Assembly (NCBI GenBank): GCA_963210315.1
Contig: OY723306.1
Span: forward strand, 248,001-312,000
Direction: 5' to 3'
Length of the DNA stretch: 64,000 nt
Origin: Rhynchopus euleeides
Lineage: Eukaryota > Euglenozoa > Diplonemea > Diplonemida > Diplonemidae
Shown piece by piece: positions 19,626 through 29,362 of the stretch. Position 1 is the stretch's first letter. Each line of letters starts with the position of its first letter. The notes below the pieces were generated by a model. The model was not told the origin of the DNA. It did no database searches and saw only the letters and a program-made list of their open reading frames with translations. The position numbers were made by a program, and so were the translations under genes.

Positions 19626-20633
19626 TCAGTCATCCCAGGCATGGGAACGCGAGAGATTGGAGAGGGAGCTGGGGGTGTAGGGGGCGGTGTAGGTGCGGCG
19701 GCGGCGTTGCTGGGCTGTACGTGGCCGACCGGAAGCCGCAAGAAGCTGCGTCACCCGCGACGCCGAGTTGCACGACCCCAACCCACACGTCGGCGTCGCC
19801 GACTGCGCCCGAGCCCACGAATGCGCCTCCTGCGCCGCCAGCAGCCTCTCATACACTGTCAGCCCCCCGCCATCACCCTCCGCCACCGCACCACCGCCAC
19901 CACCCCGCTGCCCCACCTCCACCTCACGGTCCGCCTCCACCACCACCTGCCGCACCGCCTCGTCGCATGCCCTCTGCTGGGTCACCCACGCGCCTGCCGC
20001 AGAACGCGTCGCTGTGAAATGCTCCACAAGGCCATCCAGCCCGACCTCCTCCTCCGCCACACCGCACGCCTGCACCCCGCGGGCAGGCACAGTGTAGCGG
20101 AAGATGTGGTCGGCAGAAAAGCTGCTGTAGAGTGGGATGCTGGGGTTGTCCAACGCGCTCGGCTGGTTAGGGTTGATGTAGACCTGCTGGATGCGGCAGG
20201 GGCGGACCACGTCGTCGCCCCGAGGCCCGACGCGCTGGGGGATGCGGTTCGGCTTGACTTCGGGAGGCGGGTGCTTTTTCTCGCGCGCTGCGATCTCTGC
20301 ATATGTCGACGCGGGGCGGGATGTGTGGGTGCGGCGTATCACATGCGTGCCGTGACCCACCTTCGCCGAAGGGGGCGCACGGCACGTCCGCATTCCGGCA
20401 TGTTTCCGTCCCCCACCCCCCGCGGCCTGCGTGAAGAGGCGCTCCGCAATCACAAACTGCTTGTCCTTCACCATCTGCTCTCCGGCAGAACGCTGTGTGC
20501 AGTTGTGCTGCTTTTTCTTCGCCTTCCGCTCGTCGTTAACGGAAGTTCGCGTGCGGCCGGCCCTGCCCTTGTCAGGTGGCGGGCATGGCAGGGCGTAAAG
20601 AGGAGCGAGAGAGGCTGCAGTCAGCCCAGTCAT
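19626..20633 (-). CDS. Putative secreted protein, unrecognised
   Basis: 335 residues, single exon. The N-terminus (MTGLTAASLAPLYALPCPP) is hydrophobic and could be a short signal peptide. The middle contains a compact region around residues 140-200 with CRIQQVYINP, IPLYSSFSADHIFRYTVP and further acidic residues. The C-terminal third is Gly/Ala/Arg-rich and probably disordered. No family was recognised. About 20-30 bases upstream of the ATG a pyrimidine stretch ends in CTCCTCAG, a plausible acceptor. Although the plus strand also has a similar-length ORF over this region (19641-20660), the minus-strand reading is favoured by the agreement with gene direction, the acceptor and the more protein-like composition. 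Confidence 0.55.
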   Translation of the reverse strand: MTGLTAASLAPLYALPCPPPDKGRAGRTRTSVNDERKAKKKQHNCTQRSAGEQMVKDKQFVIAERLFTQAAGGGGRKHAGMRTCRAPPSAKVGHGTHVIRRTHTSRPASTYAEIAAREKKHPPPEVKPNRIPQRVGPRGDDVVRPCRIQQVYINPNQPSALDNPSIPLYSSFSADHIFRYTVPARGVQACGVAEEEVGLDGLVEHFTATRSAAGAWVTQQRACDEAVRQVVVEADREVEVGQRGGGGGAVAEGDGGGLTVYERLLAAQEAHSWARAQSATPTCGLGSCNSASRVTQLLAASGRPRTAQQRRRRTYTAPYTPSSLSNLSRSHAWDD

Positions 20634-21698
20634 GAGGGTCGGGGGAGGGTCTGCTCCTGAGGAGGGGTGCGTGTGTGTGTGGGGCGGGGGGGGGGTAAAG
20701 CAGGAGGGGGCGCCTGCTAGCGGAGGTGACAGCTGAGGTCAAGAAGGCACGGCGGTCCCCCAGCGAACCCAATGTGCACACCCACAGCTGCGGAAGCAGT
20801 GACGCCACCTGTCTCTGATGTGAATCCGACCCGGCTGCTTGTGGAGATGCCCCCCTCCGGCACCTTCCTGCCCTGTGCACCTGCAGAGCTGCCTCACAAC
20901 GGCTGGGGGCGGGGCGAGGGTGGGTGGGGGCTGCATGCCGTGTGACGGGGCTCCTGTTCTCCGCCTCGGGTCCCAGTCTGAGAGAACGGTGAACGGACCT
21001 ACTGTTCAGCCTGGATTCGCAACATGTTGCGCATCATCCAGACGCCGAAAGGTCCTGTGAATCAGCCCGATGTGGGAGAAGCCAAAGGGGATTAGAAAGA
21101 GAGCTGGTTGGACAGGCCACAATCGACGCCATGAAGCACAGGCGCCTGCGACCGCCTTGGGCCTGGGCGCCGCGGAGGCATCAGATGGTCCTACCTCGAG
21201 AGGGAAGAAGGCAAGCTGGTGTCAAACACAGCGGGAACCACACAAGTCGGAGGGGCAAGCTCCGAGGCTCAGACTCTCTGACAGATCAGGTCTTCCTTTT
21301 TATCACACACAACACACTTCTCTGTTGAAACGGGGGAGAAAGGTGTGCATTCCTGTTGGCATTGTCTCCCCGTGTGTCAGAAGCACAACACACAGTGGCC
21401 TGCTGAAACGGGGGTGAATACCTTGGGCTACTACTGTGTGTGAGTCCTTCGGGATGCGTCTACCTGTCTGAAGCACATAAAAGTGGCGGAACACGAAAAG
21501 AGAGAGAGAGAGAGAGAAGTAGATCGTATGGCAAGCAGTGGCCAGGAGGGTGGTGACCCGCTCACCACTAGCTGAAGACCCCTTCAGAAAGTGTGGAGGA
21601 AAAAAAGGGGGCGCTCAGGCGACTCGATTCCCGGGTTCAGCCACTGGAGGAGGGTGGAGCCCGCTCGCTGGAACGCGTCTCGCACTAAGTCAGGATGC
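20634..21698. other. Intergenic, no gene seen
   Basis: Upstream of the 19626-20633 gene there is a (GT)n/poly-G run near 20670-20697. Further right, near 21300-21420, a short sequence with CTGAAACGGGGG and ACACACTT words occurs twice as a degenerate repeat. A (GA)n microsatellite lies near 21500-21518. Confidence 0.5.
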
Positions 21699-23405
21699 TC
21701 ATGATTGATGACGGTTGCGGCTTGTCCTTCCGTGTTGAGGATGCGCCAGCTGTTGTTCCCCTTGTGCTCGTCCCTCCGTGACGAGGATGCGCGATGCGTC
21801 AGCATGTCCGTTGTGAGCCGCAATGAAGCACGGCGTCGCACCGTCGTTCCTGGCCTTGTTCGCATCAGCTTGTCCTTCCGTGATGAGGATGCGCAATGCG
21901 TCAGCATGTCCGTTGTGAGCCGCAATGAAGCACGGCGTCGCACCGTTGTTCTCGGCCTTGTTCACATCAGCTTGTCCTTCCGTGATGAGGATGCGCAACG
22001 CGTCAGCATGTCCGTTGTGAGCCGCAATGAAGCACGGCATCACACCGTTGTTCGCGGCCTTGTTCGCATCAGCTTGTCCTTCCGTGATGAGGATGCGCAA
22101 TGCGTCAGCATGTCCGCTCTCAGCCGCAATGAAGCACGGCGTCGCACCGTCGTTCTGGGCCTCGTTCACATCAGCTTGTCCTTCCGTGATGAGAATGCGC
22201 AATGCGTCAGCATGTCCGTTGTGAGCCGCAAAAGTGCACGGCGTCGCACCGTGGTCCATGGCCTTGTTCACATCAGCTTGTCCTTCCGTGATGAGGATGC
22301 ACAATGCGTCAGCATGTCCGTTGCGAGCCGCAAAAAAGCATGGCGTCGCACCGTGGTCCATGGCCTTGTTCACATCAGCTTGCCCTTCCGTGATGAGGAT
22401 GCGCAATGCGTCAGCATGTCCGCTCTCAGCCGCAACGAAGCACGGCGTCGCACCGTTGTTCGCGGCCTTGTTTGCATCAGCTTGTCCTTCCGTGATGAGG
22501 ATGCGCAACGCGTCAGCATGTCCGTTCTCAGCCGCAATGAAGCACGGCGTCGCACCGTCGTTCCTGGCCTTGTTCGCATCAGCTTGTCCTTCCGTGATGA
22601 GGATGCACAATGCGTCAGCATGTCCGTTGTGAGCCGCAACATAGCACGGCGTCGCACCGTGGTCCATGGCCTTGTTCACATCAGCTTGTCCGATGAGAAT
22701 GCGCAATGCGTCAGCATGTCCGTTCTCAGCCGCAATGAAGCACGGCGTCGCACCGTTGTTCGCGGCCTTGTTCGCATCAGCTTGTCCTTCCGTGATGAGG
22801 ATGCGCAATGCGTCAGCATGTCCGTTCTGAGCCGCAATGAAGCACGGCGTCGCACCGTCGTTCTCGGCCTTGTTCACATCAGCTTGTCCTTCCGTGATGA
22901 GAATGCGCAATGCGTCAGCATGTCCGTTGTGAGCCGCAATATTACACGGCGTCGCACCGTGGTCCATGGCCTTGTTCACATCAGCTTGTCCTTCCGTGAT
23001 GAGAATGCACAATGCGTCAGCATGTCCTTTCTGAGCCGCAATGAAGCACGGCGTCGCACCGTCATCCCTGGTATGGTTCACATCAGCTTGCCCTTCCGTG
23101 ATGAGAATGCGCAATGCATCAGCCTCTCCGTTCTCAGCCGCAATAAAACACGGCGTCGCACCGTCATCCCTGGTATTGTTCACATCAGCTTGTCCTTCCA
23201 TGATGAGAATGCGCAATGCGTCAGCGCCTCCGTTCTCAGCCGCAACAACACACGGCGTCGCACTGTTGTGTGTGTGTGCGAAGTGGGAAGCCTGAAGACA
23301 AGCTGGAGAACAACAACCCTGAAGGGGCAGACCTGAGGTGTGTGTGATGCACGGGCCGTGTGGGTGTGGTTGAGGAAGAGGGTGGGGGAGGGTGCAGCAG
23401 AGCAC
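21699..23405 (-). CDS. Ankyrin-repeat protein, 15 repeats
   Basis: The frame encodes 15 consecutive 33-residue ankyrin repeats with the pattern GATPCFIAAxNGHADALRILITEGQADVNKA, covering essentially residues 48-550. Such arrays are protein-binding solenoids; the partner is unknown. Repeats are so alike that the gene behaves as a 99-bp minisatellite. One copy near 22690 has lost two residues (TEG shortened to G). The C-terminal repeat is degenerate and followed by a short basic tail. The stretch before the first repeat (residues 1-47) is low complexity. A CA-rich run ending in CAACAG at about 23262 could be an acceptor, so the true start may lie in another exon. Antisense strand ORFs here are shadows of the repeats. 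Confidence 0.75.
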   Translation of the reverse strand: MLCCTLPHPLPQPHPHGPCITHTSGLPLQGCCSPACLQASHFAHTHNSATPCVVAAENGGADALRILIMEGQADVNNTRDDGATPCFIAAENGEADALRILITEGQADVNHTRDDGATPCFIAAQKGHADALCILITEGQADVNKAMDHGATPCNIAAHNGHADALRILITEGQADVNKAENDGATPCFIAAQNGHADALRILITEGQADANKAANNGATPCFIAAENGHADALRILIGQADVNKAMDHGATPCYVAAHNGHADALCILITEGQADANKARNDGATPCFIAAENGHADALRILITEGQADANKAANNGATPCFVAAESGHADALRILITEGQADVNKAMDHGATPCFFAARNGHADALCILITEGQADVNKAMDHGATPCTFAAHNGHADALRILITEGQADVNEAQNDGATPCFIAAESGHADALRILITEGQADANKAANNGVMPCFIAAHNGHADALRILITEGQADVNKAENNGATPCFIAAHNGHADALRILITEGQADANKARNDGATPCFIAAHNGHADASRILVTEGRAQGEQQLAHPQHGRTSRNRHQS

Positions 23406-25142
23406 GGCATCAACGCTTGCCCTGTTCTCTTCTCAGATGCTGCCTCCTGAAGATCAAAACCTCTGATGGCAACTACCGGCCCGACCCTAAATGCGGTCGG
23501 ACAGTGCGCCATATCCGCAACACATGCGCCACATCCAGACCAGCTTTGGAGAGATCGCTTGTCTGATGTTCGGGTGTGTGCTGGGGCCGCCTTCGGATAT
23601 TGGGATATAATGTAGGCAGGAAGTGGTTACAGGGGGGGGGGGGCGAATAGTATTACCTAGTTGAACCAAGTTAAGGCCGGTTACGCACCCGGGATGTTTG
23701 AGTCCTGGGGCTGTACGGTTGGCTTTGTGAACCAGGAAAGAGGGAGGGCGGGTGAATGAAATGAAATACTGGAATAGGTGCCGCTGAAGGCACGCCAGAG
23801 CAAAAGCCAAGTCAAAGGCAGAACAGAAACGGCGGCAACAATAATAATGAGGGAATGTGGCGGCACGCACCGAGCCCGTAGGCAGCAGTGCACCACGCGC
23901 ACATTTTTCGTACCTCTTGGTGCAATCACAGGCCCTGCCGCGTGTGGAGGTTGGTGATAGAGCGGCTGCCCTTGCTGGAGCTGATGAGGAGGTAGGACGC
24001 AACGCAGTCACAAACAGCTCGTGCGACCCCCCTGTCGTGCTTCATAACGCTGAGGAGGACGGCCTGCAGGCTCTCCGCTAAACCTGGGCTCTTTGGGGGT
24101 GCCTGGTCCAGCCCAGCGCCGGTGGACCGCGCAACGGAGACACACACAGACGCACCTGTCACCAGAGAGGAGTGGCAAGAGGCCACCCCTCTCATGACGG
24201 TGGCGGAGCCGCTGCCCGTTCCGAAGAGTGTCATGACGATGCGGCACACCTCCAGCTGCGCTCTGTTGAGCATGGCGTTGCCGGTGATCGCGTTGCCTCC
24301 CGGCGGCTTCTGCCTCATGAGTGGTGCTGCCGTGCCGCACCGTTGCGTGGAGGAGCGTCAGCGGGGTGGCGGCACGCACCGCAGTGTTGAGGCTGGCGAT
24401 CGTTGCCAGGCCTGCACCCGAGGCGGAGGCGGGTGACACGTGTCAGCTGCTACTGATTACACGAAGGGCGCAGCGATTCCTCAAGCAGGCGCAGCATGCA
24501 AACAACTGTGGGGGAGTGGTTGGTGGTGGTGGTGGGAATTTGCTGATGCTCCGATTCACTAAACTGGCAGAGAAGTGGGAGAGGGGGTATTGGGAGAGGT
24601 GGCCAAACAAGAACGCAACAACCACCCACGGTCGGAGGCTCTACCGAAAGAAGCTCGGAAGGTGATACCTCGGCCGCGCGTTGAAAAGAGCGCGGGGCCG
24701 TACGTACTGGGAAGGGGGTCGGACACTCGGGGGGTCGAAAAGGATAGCCCAGGTTCGGAAATGCTTCTGCTGCGATGCCCCTCCAGGGACTCACCCACAG
24801 CACCCGGGGTCGCAGCTGATTGCACCGGGCAGGCCGCGACGCGACGCCGCTTCGACGCGCTCTGTGGGGGAGTGCCCGGCTCCGCTGCGGGGGGCGTCAC
24901 GCACCTCCCTTCTTCCCGCCCCTCGCATCTCCTGGCAGCACCTGCACAAACCACGATCGGCAACGGTCGTGCAACTCCCCGCTCTGTGGGCCGTCCGAAG
25001 CTGAACGAACCTCCAGAAAACGTCTATGTGTATGCGGGGGAAATCGAGGTCAGAGTCAGGAGTGGTCGCTCCCATCGCCTTCCGTTTTCCGCGAAAACGG
25101 CAGTAGACCGGTTTTTTTGGCCGATAATCCAAACTTTCTGCT
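23406..25142. other. Intergenic with a doubtful minus-strand ORF
   Basis: No confidently recognised gene. A 130-codon minus-strand frame at 23926-24318 has a helical, protein-like composition but no recognisable domain, and an overlapping 143-codon minus frame (24008-24439) competes with it. They could be remnants of one frameshifted gene or noise. A poly-G run lies near 23632. Confidence 0.35.
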
Positions 25143-26309
25143 GGGGGGGGGGGGGGGTAGGGGGGGTCAAATGGGGGTGACAAACACGATTTTTCAAAAA
25201 ACCGGCGCAGAGGCCCCAAAGCCCCCGTAAACCCTCCAAACCCCCCCAGATCGGTCCGGAAACCCATCGAACCCCACTTTTCCACCATTCCGGGCACCTC
25301 AGGTGCCCGAATTGGGGTACCTAAATTTTGTGCCACCGTTTGGTACCGGACAGTGCCACTGTGTGGGAGGTTGGAAAAGAAAATGCCCCAACACACCACA
25401 TCTGAGGGTTGCAATGCATGTTGCTTGCCAACCACGTCATCCGGTGGGTGTCAGGCGCTATGTAGGTGGCATGAGCCAGGTCTTCGATGTGTTCTGGCTT
25501 GTATATGTACCTCCCTGCCTGCGGCACAGGCACTGCCTTTGTCCCCCACACCAGCCACAGAGAGCGTATTGTACTCGGTCCACGGTTGCTGATTCATTGT
25601 GATGCGTTGTATCCTCGAGTGAACGTCACACACTAGTGGCACCACCACCCGCCATCCGAGAGCTGTATTGACTTTGCGCCCTTCCGTTGCATTCACCTCG
25701 CCACGCATATTGCACCGTTCAGTACCAGTGCTCTTGGGCCAGGCAAAGTAGACCGCAGCAACTACCAATTCTGGCACAATGGGTACCACGACAGCGCACT
25801 TCGTGTGTTCCCGGAATGTACAGCTCGTGTTGCAACAGTCGTTGTCAACACATCCCGGTTGTGGAGCACTGCTGCACAGGAATCACACGACCATCTGGAC
25901 TTGTTCCGTACCTACAGGCAGCCTCCCGGTGCATGGTGGCAGGGAGGTACATATACAAGCCAGAACTCATCGAAGACCTGGCTAATGCCACCTACATAGC
26001 GCCTGACACCCACCGGATGACGTGGTTGGCAAGCAACATGCATTGCAACCCTCAGATGTGGTGTGTTGGGGCATTTTCTTTTCCAACCTCCCACACAGTG
26101 GCACTGTACGGTACCAAACGGTGGCACAAAATTTAGGTACCCCAATTCGGGCACCTGAGGTGCCCGGAATGGTGGAAAAGTGGGGTTCGATGGGTTTCCG
26201 GACCGATCTGGGGGGGTTTGGAGGGTTTACGGGGGCTTTGGGGCCTCTGCGCCGGTTTTTTGAAAAATCGTGTTTGTCCACGTAAAAGGGTGGCATTTGA
26301 CCCCCCCTA
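25143..26309. mobile_element. Foldback element, copy 1
   Basis: A left arm (about 25180-25519) and a right arm (about 25938-26280) are inverted repeats of roughly 340 bp, separated by a 418-bp unique core. Outer tips read GGGGTCAAATG on the left and CATTTGACCCC on the right, bordered by a long G run on the left and the CCCTAGGG site on the right. No transposase was found, so it is non-autonomous. A second copy at 41418-42596 has the same tips and arms but an inverted core. Confidence 0.88.
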
Positions 26310-26312
26310 GGG

Positions 26313-26901
26313 CAGTGCTCGCCGAATACGGGCATACGTATGCGTATTCATACGTATGCACGTATGCAGATTTCGGAAAAACGCCTGCATACGTCTGTTA
26401 ATACTTTTGCACTGTACGCTGCCAGGCAGGGTTTCCCCCACACATGCCACTCTTTGGTGCCTGCCCACTGTGCCTCCTGCTGTTCTGGCACGAAGAACGT
26501 CGCTACTGTGCCCAAAAATGCCCGGAAACACATTTTTGGGACATATGCGCACCCAGAGAGCCAGATTTTGCCGTTGGGGGAAAATCAGATTTTGGGTCCA
26601 CCCAGGCCCAGGTACATGTACCAAGTACCTTGGTACATGTGCCAAACGGGCCGTGGGGCCTGGCCCATACTTATGGGCTTTCCCCGACCCAAGGTACCAG
26701 GGGCCGAACCAAGGCACATGGGCCCACTGCGCACTGAGAACCTAGGCCACAGTACGACAGGACGCGCACAGGCACCGGGCCCACTCTCCTCCACCTGTGA
26801 CCTGCTAGCCGTATGCGTATTCGAGCCGTATGCGTATTCATACGTATGCACGTATGCAGATTTTGGGTTTTTCGAAGAATACGCGTATTCTGCAAGCACT
26901 G
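26313..26901. mobile_element. hAT-type MITE nested at the foldback end
   Basis: The 589-bp insertion begins CAGTGCTCGCCGAATACG and ends with the imperfect inverted form, finishing in AGCACTG. It is flanked by a perfect 8-bp duplication CCCTAGGG (26305-26312 and 26902-26909). CAGTG-type termini and 8-bp duplications are characteristic of hAT elements. The other foldback copy carries a single CCCTAGGG at the same place, which is the empty site. The interior has CATACGTATGC words near both ends and palindromes near 26610-26640. No coding gene. Confidence 0.85.
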
Positions 26902-27184
26902 CCCTAGGGGGGGGGGGGGGGGAGGGGGTGGTGAAGCAGAACCTCCGCCTTGTTACCCTTGTGTCTCCGTGACCCAGGGGTACTCGGAATGCAGTCGTGC
27001 AACCACACGACGCAGTCGTCGTGTGCCCAGTATAGGGGGCAAACCGGTGGGGCAAGATCCGGCGAAAAGCACAGAAGGTTTCCCGAGTCGGCTACACCAA
27101 ACTGTCAAACGGAGGGAATCGCCAACTGCACTGGAAAAAAATGACACCGCAAACATGCCACACAAGGCTCAAGCTTCACACTCG

Positions 27185-28480
27185 CTAGCAAGCCACTTTT
27201 TGACAAACGCTTCCTTGTTGTAAGACATTACGCAGGAGTGCAGTGCTTCCACGATACCAGCCTCGACGGCAGCGGAGAAGCAGGGATTTCCCCCCAACGG
27301 CGCCAGGGCTACAGTGTTGCATGAGGATCTCCATCCCCTCCAGAACCAGGCAGACAGTCTTCACACACGCTTCGGGGTGTGCCAGACACGCGACGAAGGC
27401 CGGAACAAATCCTTCGTTGAAGAATGTGGTTCGCTGACCACCGGTGCCACTATCCACGGCATTCGCCAGCACCCAGGCAGCCTCCCGCACCACTCCTATG
27501 GGCAGTGTCCGCGTTGTCACGAGATCCACAACCAGCGCTATGGTGTCGAGATCGATAAGCTCTTGCAGAAAATCTGCCTGTCGAGCGACATTGCTGATGG
27601 TCCACAGGCACATCATCGTCACCCGGTCCTTCTGGGGAACTGACAGCAGGCTCTGCAGGGCCGGTGCAGCACCGGCAGCCAACACGGACCGTATCTGCAC
27701 GTCGCTGCCTGTCATCATGTTTCCCACGACACGCAGAGCAGGGCAGCAGACACGATTGTCTTCCTTCAGCTTCGAGATCACACAGGGTAGCACGCCGCTG
27801 TCCAGCACAATTTGGATGTGATCTACGGGGCCATCGCTCGCACAGCTCAGACCCCACAGCGCGTCGATGACGGTGGATGTGTCTCCAACAGAGACCAGGT
27901 GAGACAGAACGGGCACTGCAGCGCGCAGCGCGCTCTGCCGCACAACCGGCTTACCGCGCAGCAGGTTGGAAAGCGCACCTGCACCGTTACGCTTCACCGT
28001 GAGTGGGGCACCCACGTGCAGGCCGGACAGTAGGGGCTGCAAGGCACCTGCATCGAGAAACATGTCGCGCATGGGGGCGCTGTCACCCGCAATATTGCCG
28101 AGGCACCACGCTGCCTGCTCCCAAAGGTCGTTGTTCGGGCTGGACAGCATGCGGACCAGGGGAGGCACCACGCCGTGCTGCACGACACCAGCTGTCTGCT
28201 GGGGGGTGCCGGACGCGATGTTGGTGAGTGCCCAGGCAGCGTCGTGCTGCAGCTGTGGGATGGAGTGCGAGAGCAACTCCACCAGCTTCGGCACAACAGG
28301 AGGCGATGCGGCAAGCACCATGTCGATCGGCGGCTGTTTGGGTTCGGCCAGCATCCGCCGCAAGAGCATCGCAGCACGGAGCTGATCTTCCCCACCAGCG
28401 GAGAGCTGCACCGCAAGCCCCCCGATGACACTCGGTGTCGGCACGACAACTGTGCGATTCCTGTCCCTCCTGTGCTGCAT
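27185..28480 (-). CDS. Importin subunit alpha-like (karyopherin alpha)
   Basis: Armadillo-repeat nuclear import adaptor that binds cargo NLSs. Successive ARM repeats carry the family signatures DAAWALTNIASGTPQQT, EQAAWCLGNIAGDS, GALSNLLRGKP, DALWGLSCASDG, ALRVVGNMMTGSD, CLWTISNVARQ and REAAWVLANAVDSG; the Trp and Asn of these helices form the NLS groove in known members. The frame continues upstream to 28666 but that part is Cys/His-rich and un-importin-like. The ATG at 28480 begins MQHRRDRNRT, which could be the remains of a basic importin-beta-binding region, and RANKK lies just before it, so the start is uncertain by about 60 residues. At 431-493 residues it is shorter than the usual ~530. 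Pyrimidine-AG sites occur upstream. No intron is needed. Confidence 0.85.
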   Translation of the reverse strand: MQHRRDRNRTVVVPTPSVIGGLAVQLSAGGEDQLRAAMLLRRMLAEPKQPPIDMVLAASPPVVPKLVELLSHSIPQLQHDAAWALTNIASGTPQQTAGVVQHGVVPPLVRMLSSPNNDLWEQAAWCLGNIAGDSAPMRDMFLDAGALQPLLSGLHVGAPLTVKRNGAGALSNLLRGKPVVRQSALRAAVPVLSHLVSVGDTSTVIDALWGLSCASDGPVDHIQIVLDSGVLPCVISKLKEDNRVCCPALRVVGNMMTGSDVQIRSVLAAGAAPALQSLLSVPQKDRVTMMCLWTISNVARQADFLQELIDLDTIALVVDLVTTRTLPIGVVREAAWVLANAVDSGTGGQRTTFFNEGFVPAFVACLAHPEACVKTVCLVLEGMEILMQHCSPGAVGGKSLLLRCRRGWYRGSTALLRNVLQQGSVCQKVAC

Positions 28481-29011
28481 GACAGCCTTCTTATTCGCAC
28501 GCAGGGCAGCGTAGCCTCCTTTCCCGCATCCGTGAGAGAAGCAGCAGCAGGGCTGGTGGCAACACACGCCATGGTGTGGCGTCGTGTCGCCACGAAGAGA
28601 CGCCTGTGGGGGTTTTAAGAGACGATATTCTGGAACACCGGCCCCATCCCAGTAATCCCCATACAAGGGCAGCTGGGCTCAGGAGCAGCTGTGGTACACC
28701 ACCGACAGGTATGCGTCAAAGCAAGCCCTTTGCTTGCTGGCTGCAAGCAGCGTCCCAAGCTATGGGGGCACCAGGTAAGCTCACCAACCACCTGCGCCGT
28801 AGCGCGGCGTTGCTGCGATGCTCACCTGGTCGGGGGGCAGAGGTGGGAGAGGCACTACTGGATAAAAGACATGCAGCGTGTCGGCCCTTCCCTCAGAGGA
28901 TCACTTGGCGGGTGGGGAGGTGAGGAGGCGAGGCGGCGCTGTTGCCAGAAAAGCCCAAGATGTGTGCAAAGGATGTGTGCTGCGTGGGGTCAACCGATCA
29001 ACGAGATGCAG
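28481..29011. other. 5' flank of importin gene and spacer
   Basis: Contains the possible N-terminal extension of the importin frame (to 28666) and then about 340 bp in which I see no gene. Confidence 0.4.
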
Positions 29012-29091
29012 AAACCAGACAAATGAATCGCCCAACTGAATCGTGCTAGCTAAACTCCGGAAAGAAGTGTCTTTTTTCGTTGAACGCAGCC
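29012..29091 (-). repeat. Split direct repeat B2
   Basis: Terminal 80-bp copy that marks the 3' boundary of the retrotransposon. Confidence 0.85.
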
Positions 29092-29217
29092 AAATATAAG
29101 GCCTAACCTGTTTTGGCGCACGGGTGTGATGACAAAAGGGAAAAGTGCTAGCACGAACATGATGTTGGTCTTCTGGTTATGTCTGGTTTCTTAGAACACT
29201 TAACGTGTATGCAAAAA
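29073..29217 (-). repeat. Split direct repeat A2
   Basis: Same 145-bp sequence as at 33589-33733, lying between the two B copies in the 3' terminal block. Confidence 0.85.
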
Positions 29218-29294
29218 CCAGACAAATGAATCGCCCAACTGAATCGTGCTAGCTAAACTCCGGAAAGAAGTGTCTTTTTTCGTTGAACGCAGCC
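29215..29294 (-). repeat. Split direct repeat B1
   Basis: 80-bp copy adjoining the 3' end of the RT-RNase H ORF, identical in layout to 29012-29091. Confidence 0.85.
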
Positions 29295-29362
29295 CAACCC
29301 ACAGGGACCGCGTAGCGGAAAGAAAGACAAGGAATTGAAAGGGTACACCACACTTGAAATGT

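Noticed and set aside
21705..23336. 543-codon plus-strand ORF
   Set aside because: Antisense shadow of the ankyrin repeat gene; the minus strand gives a recognised family.
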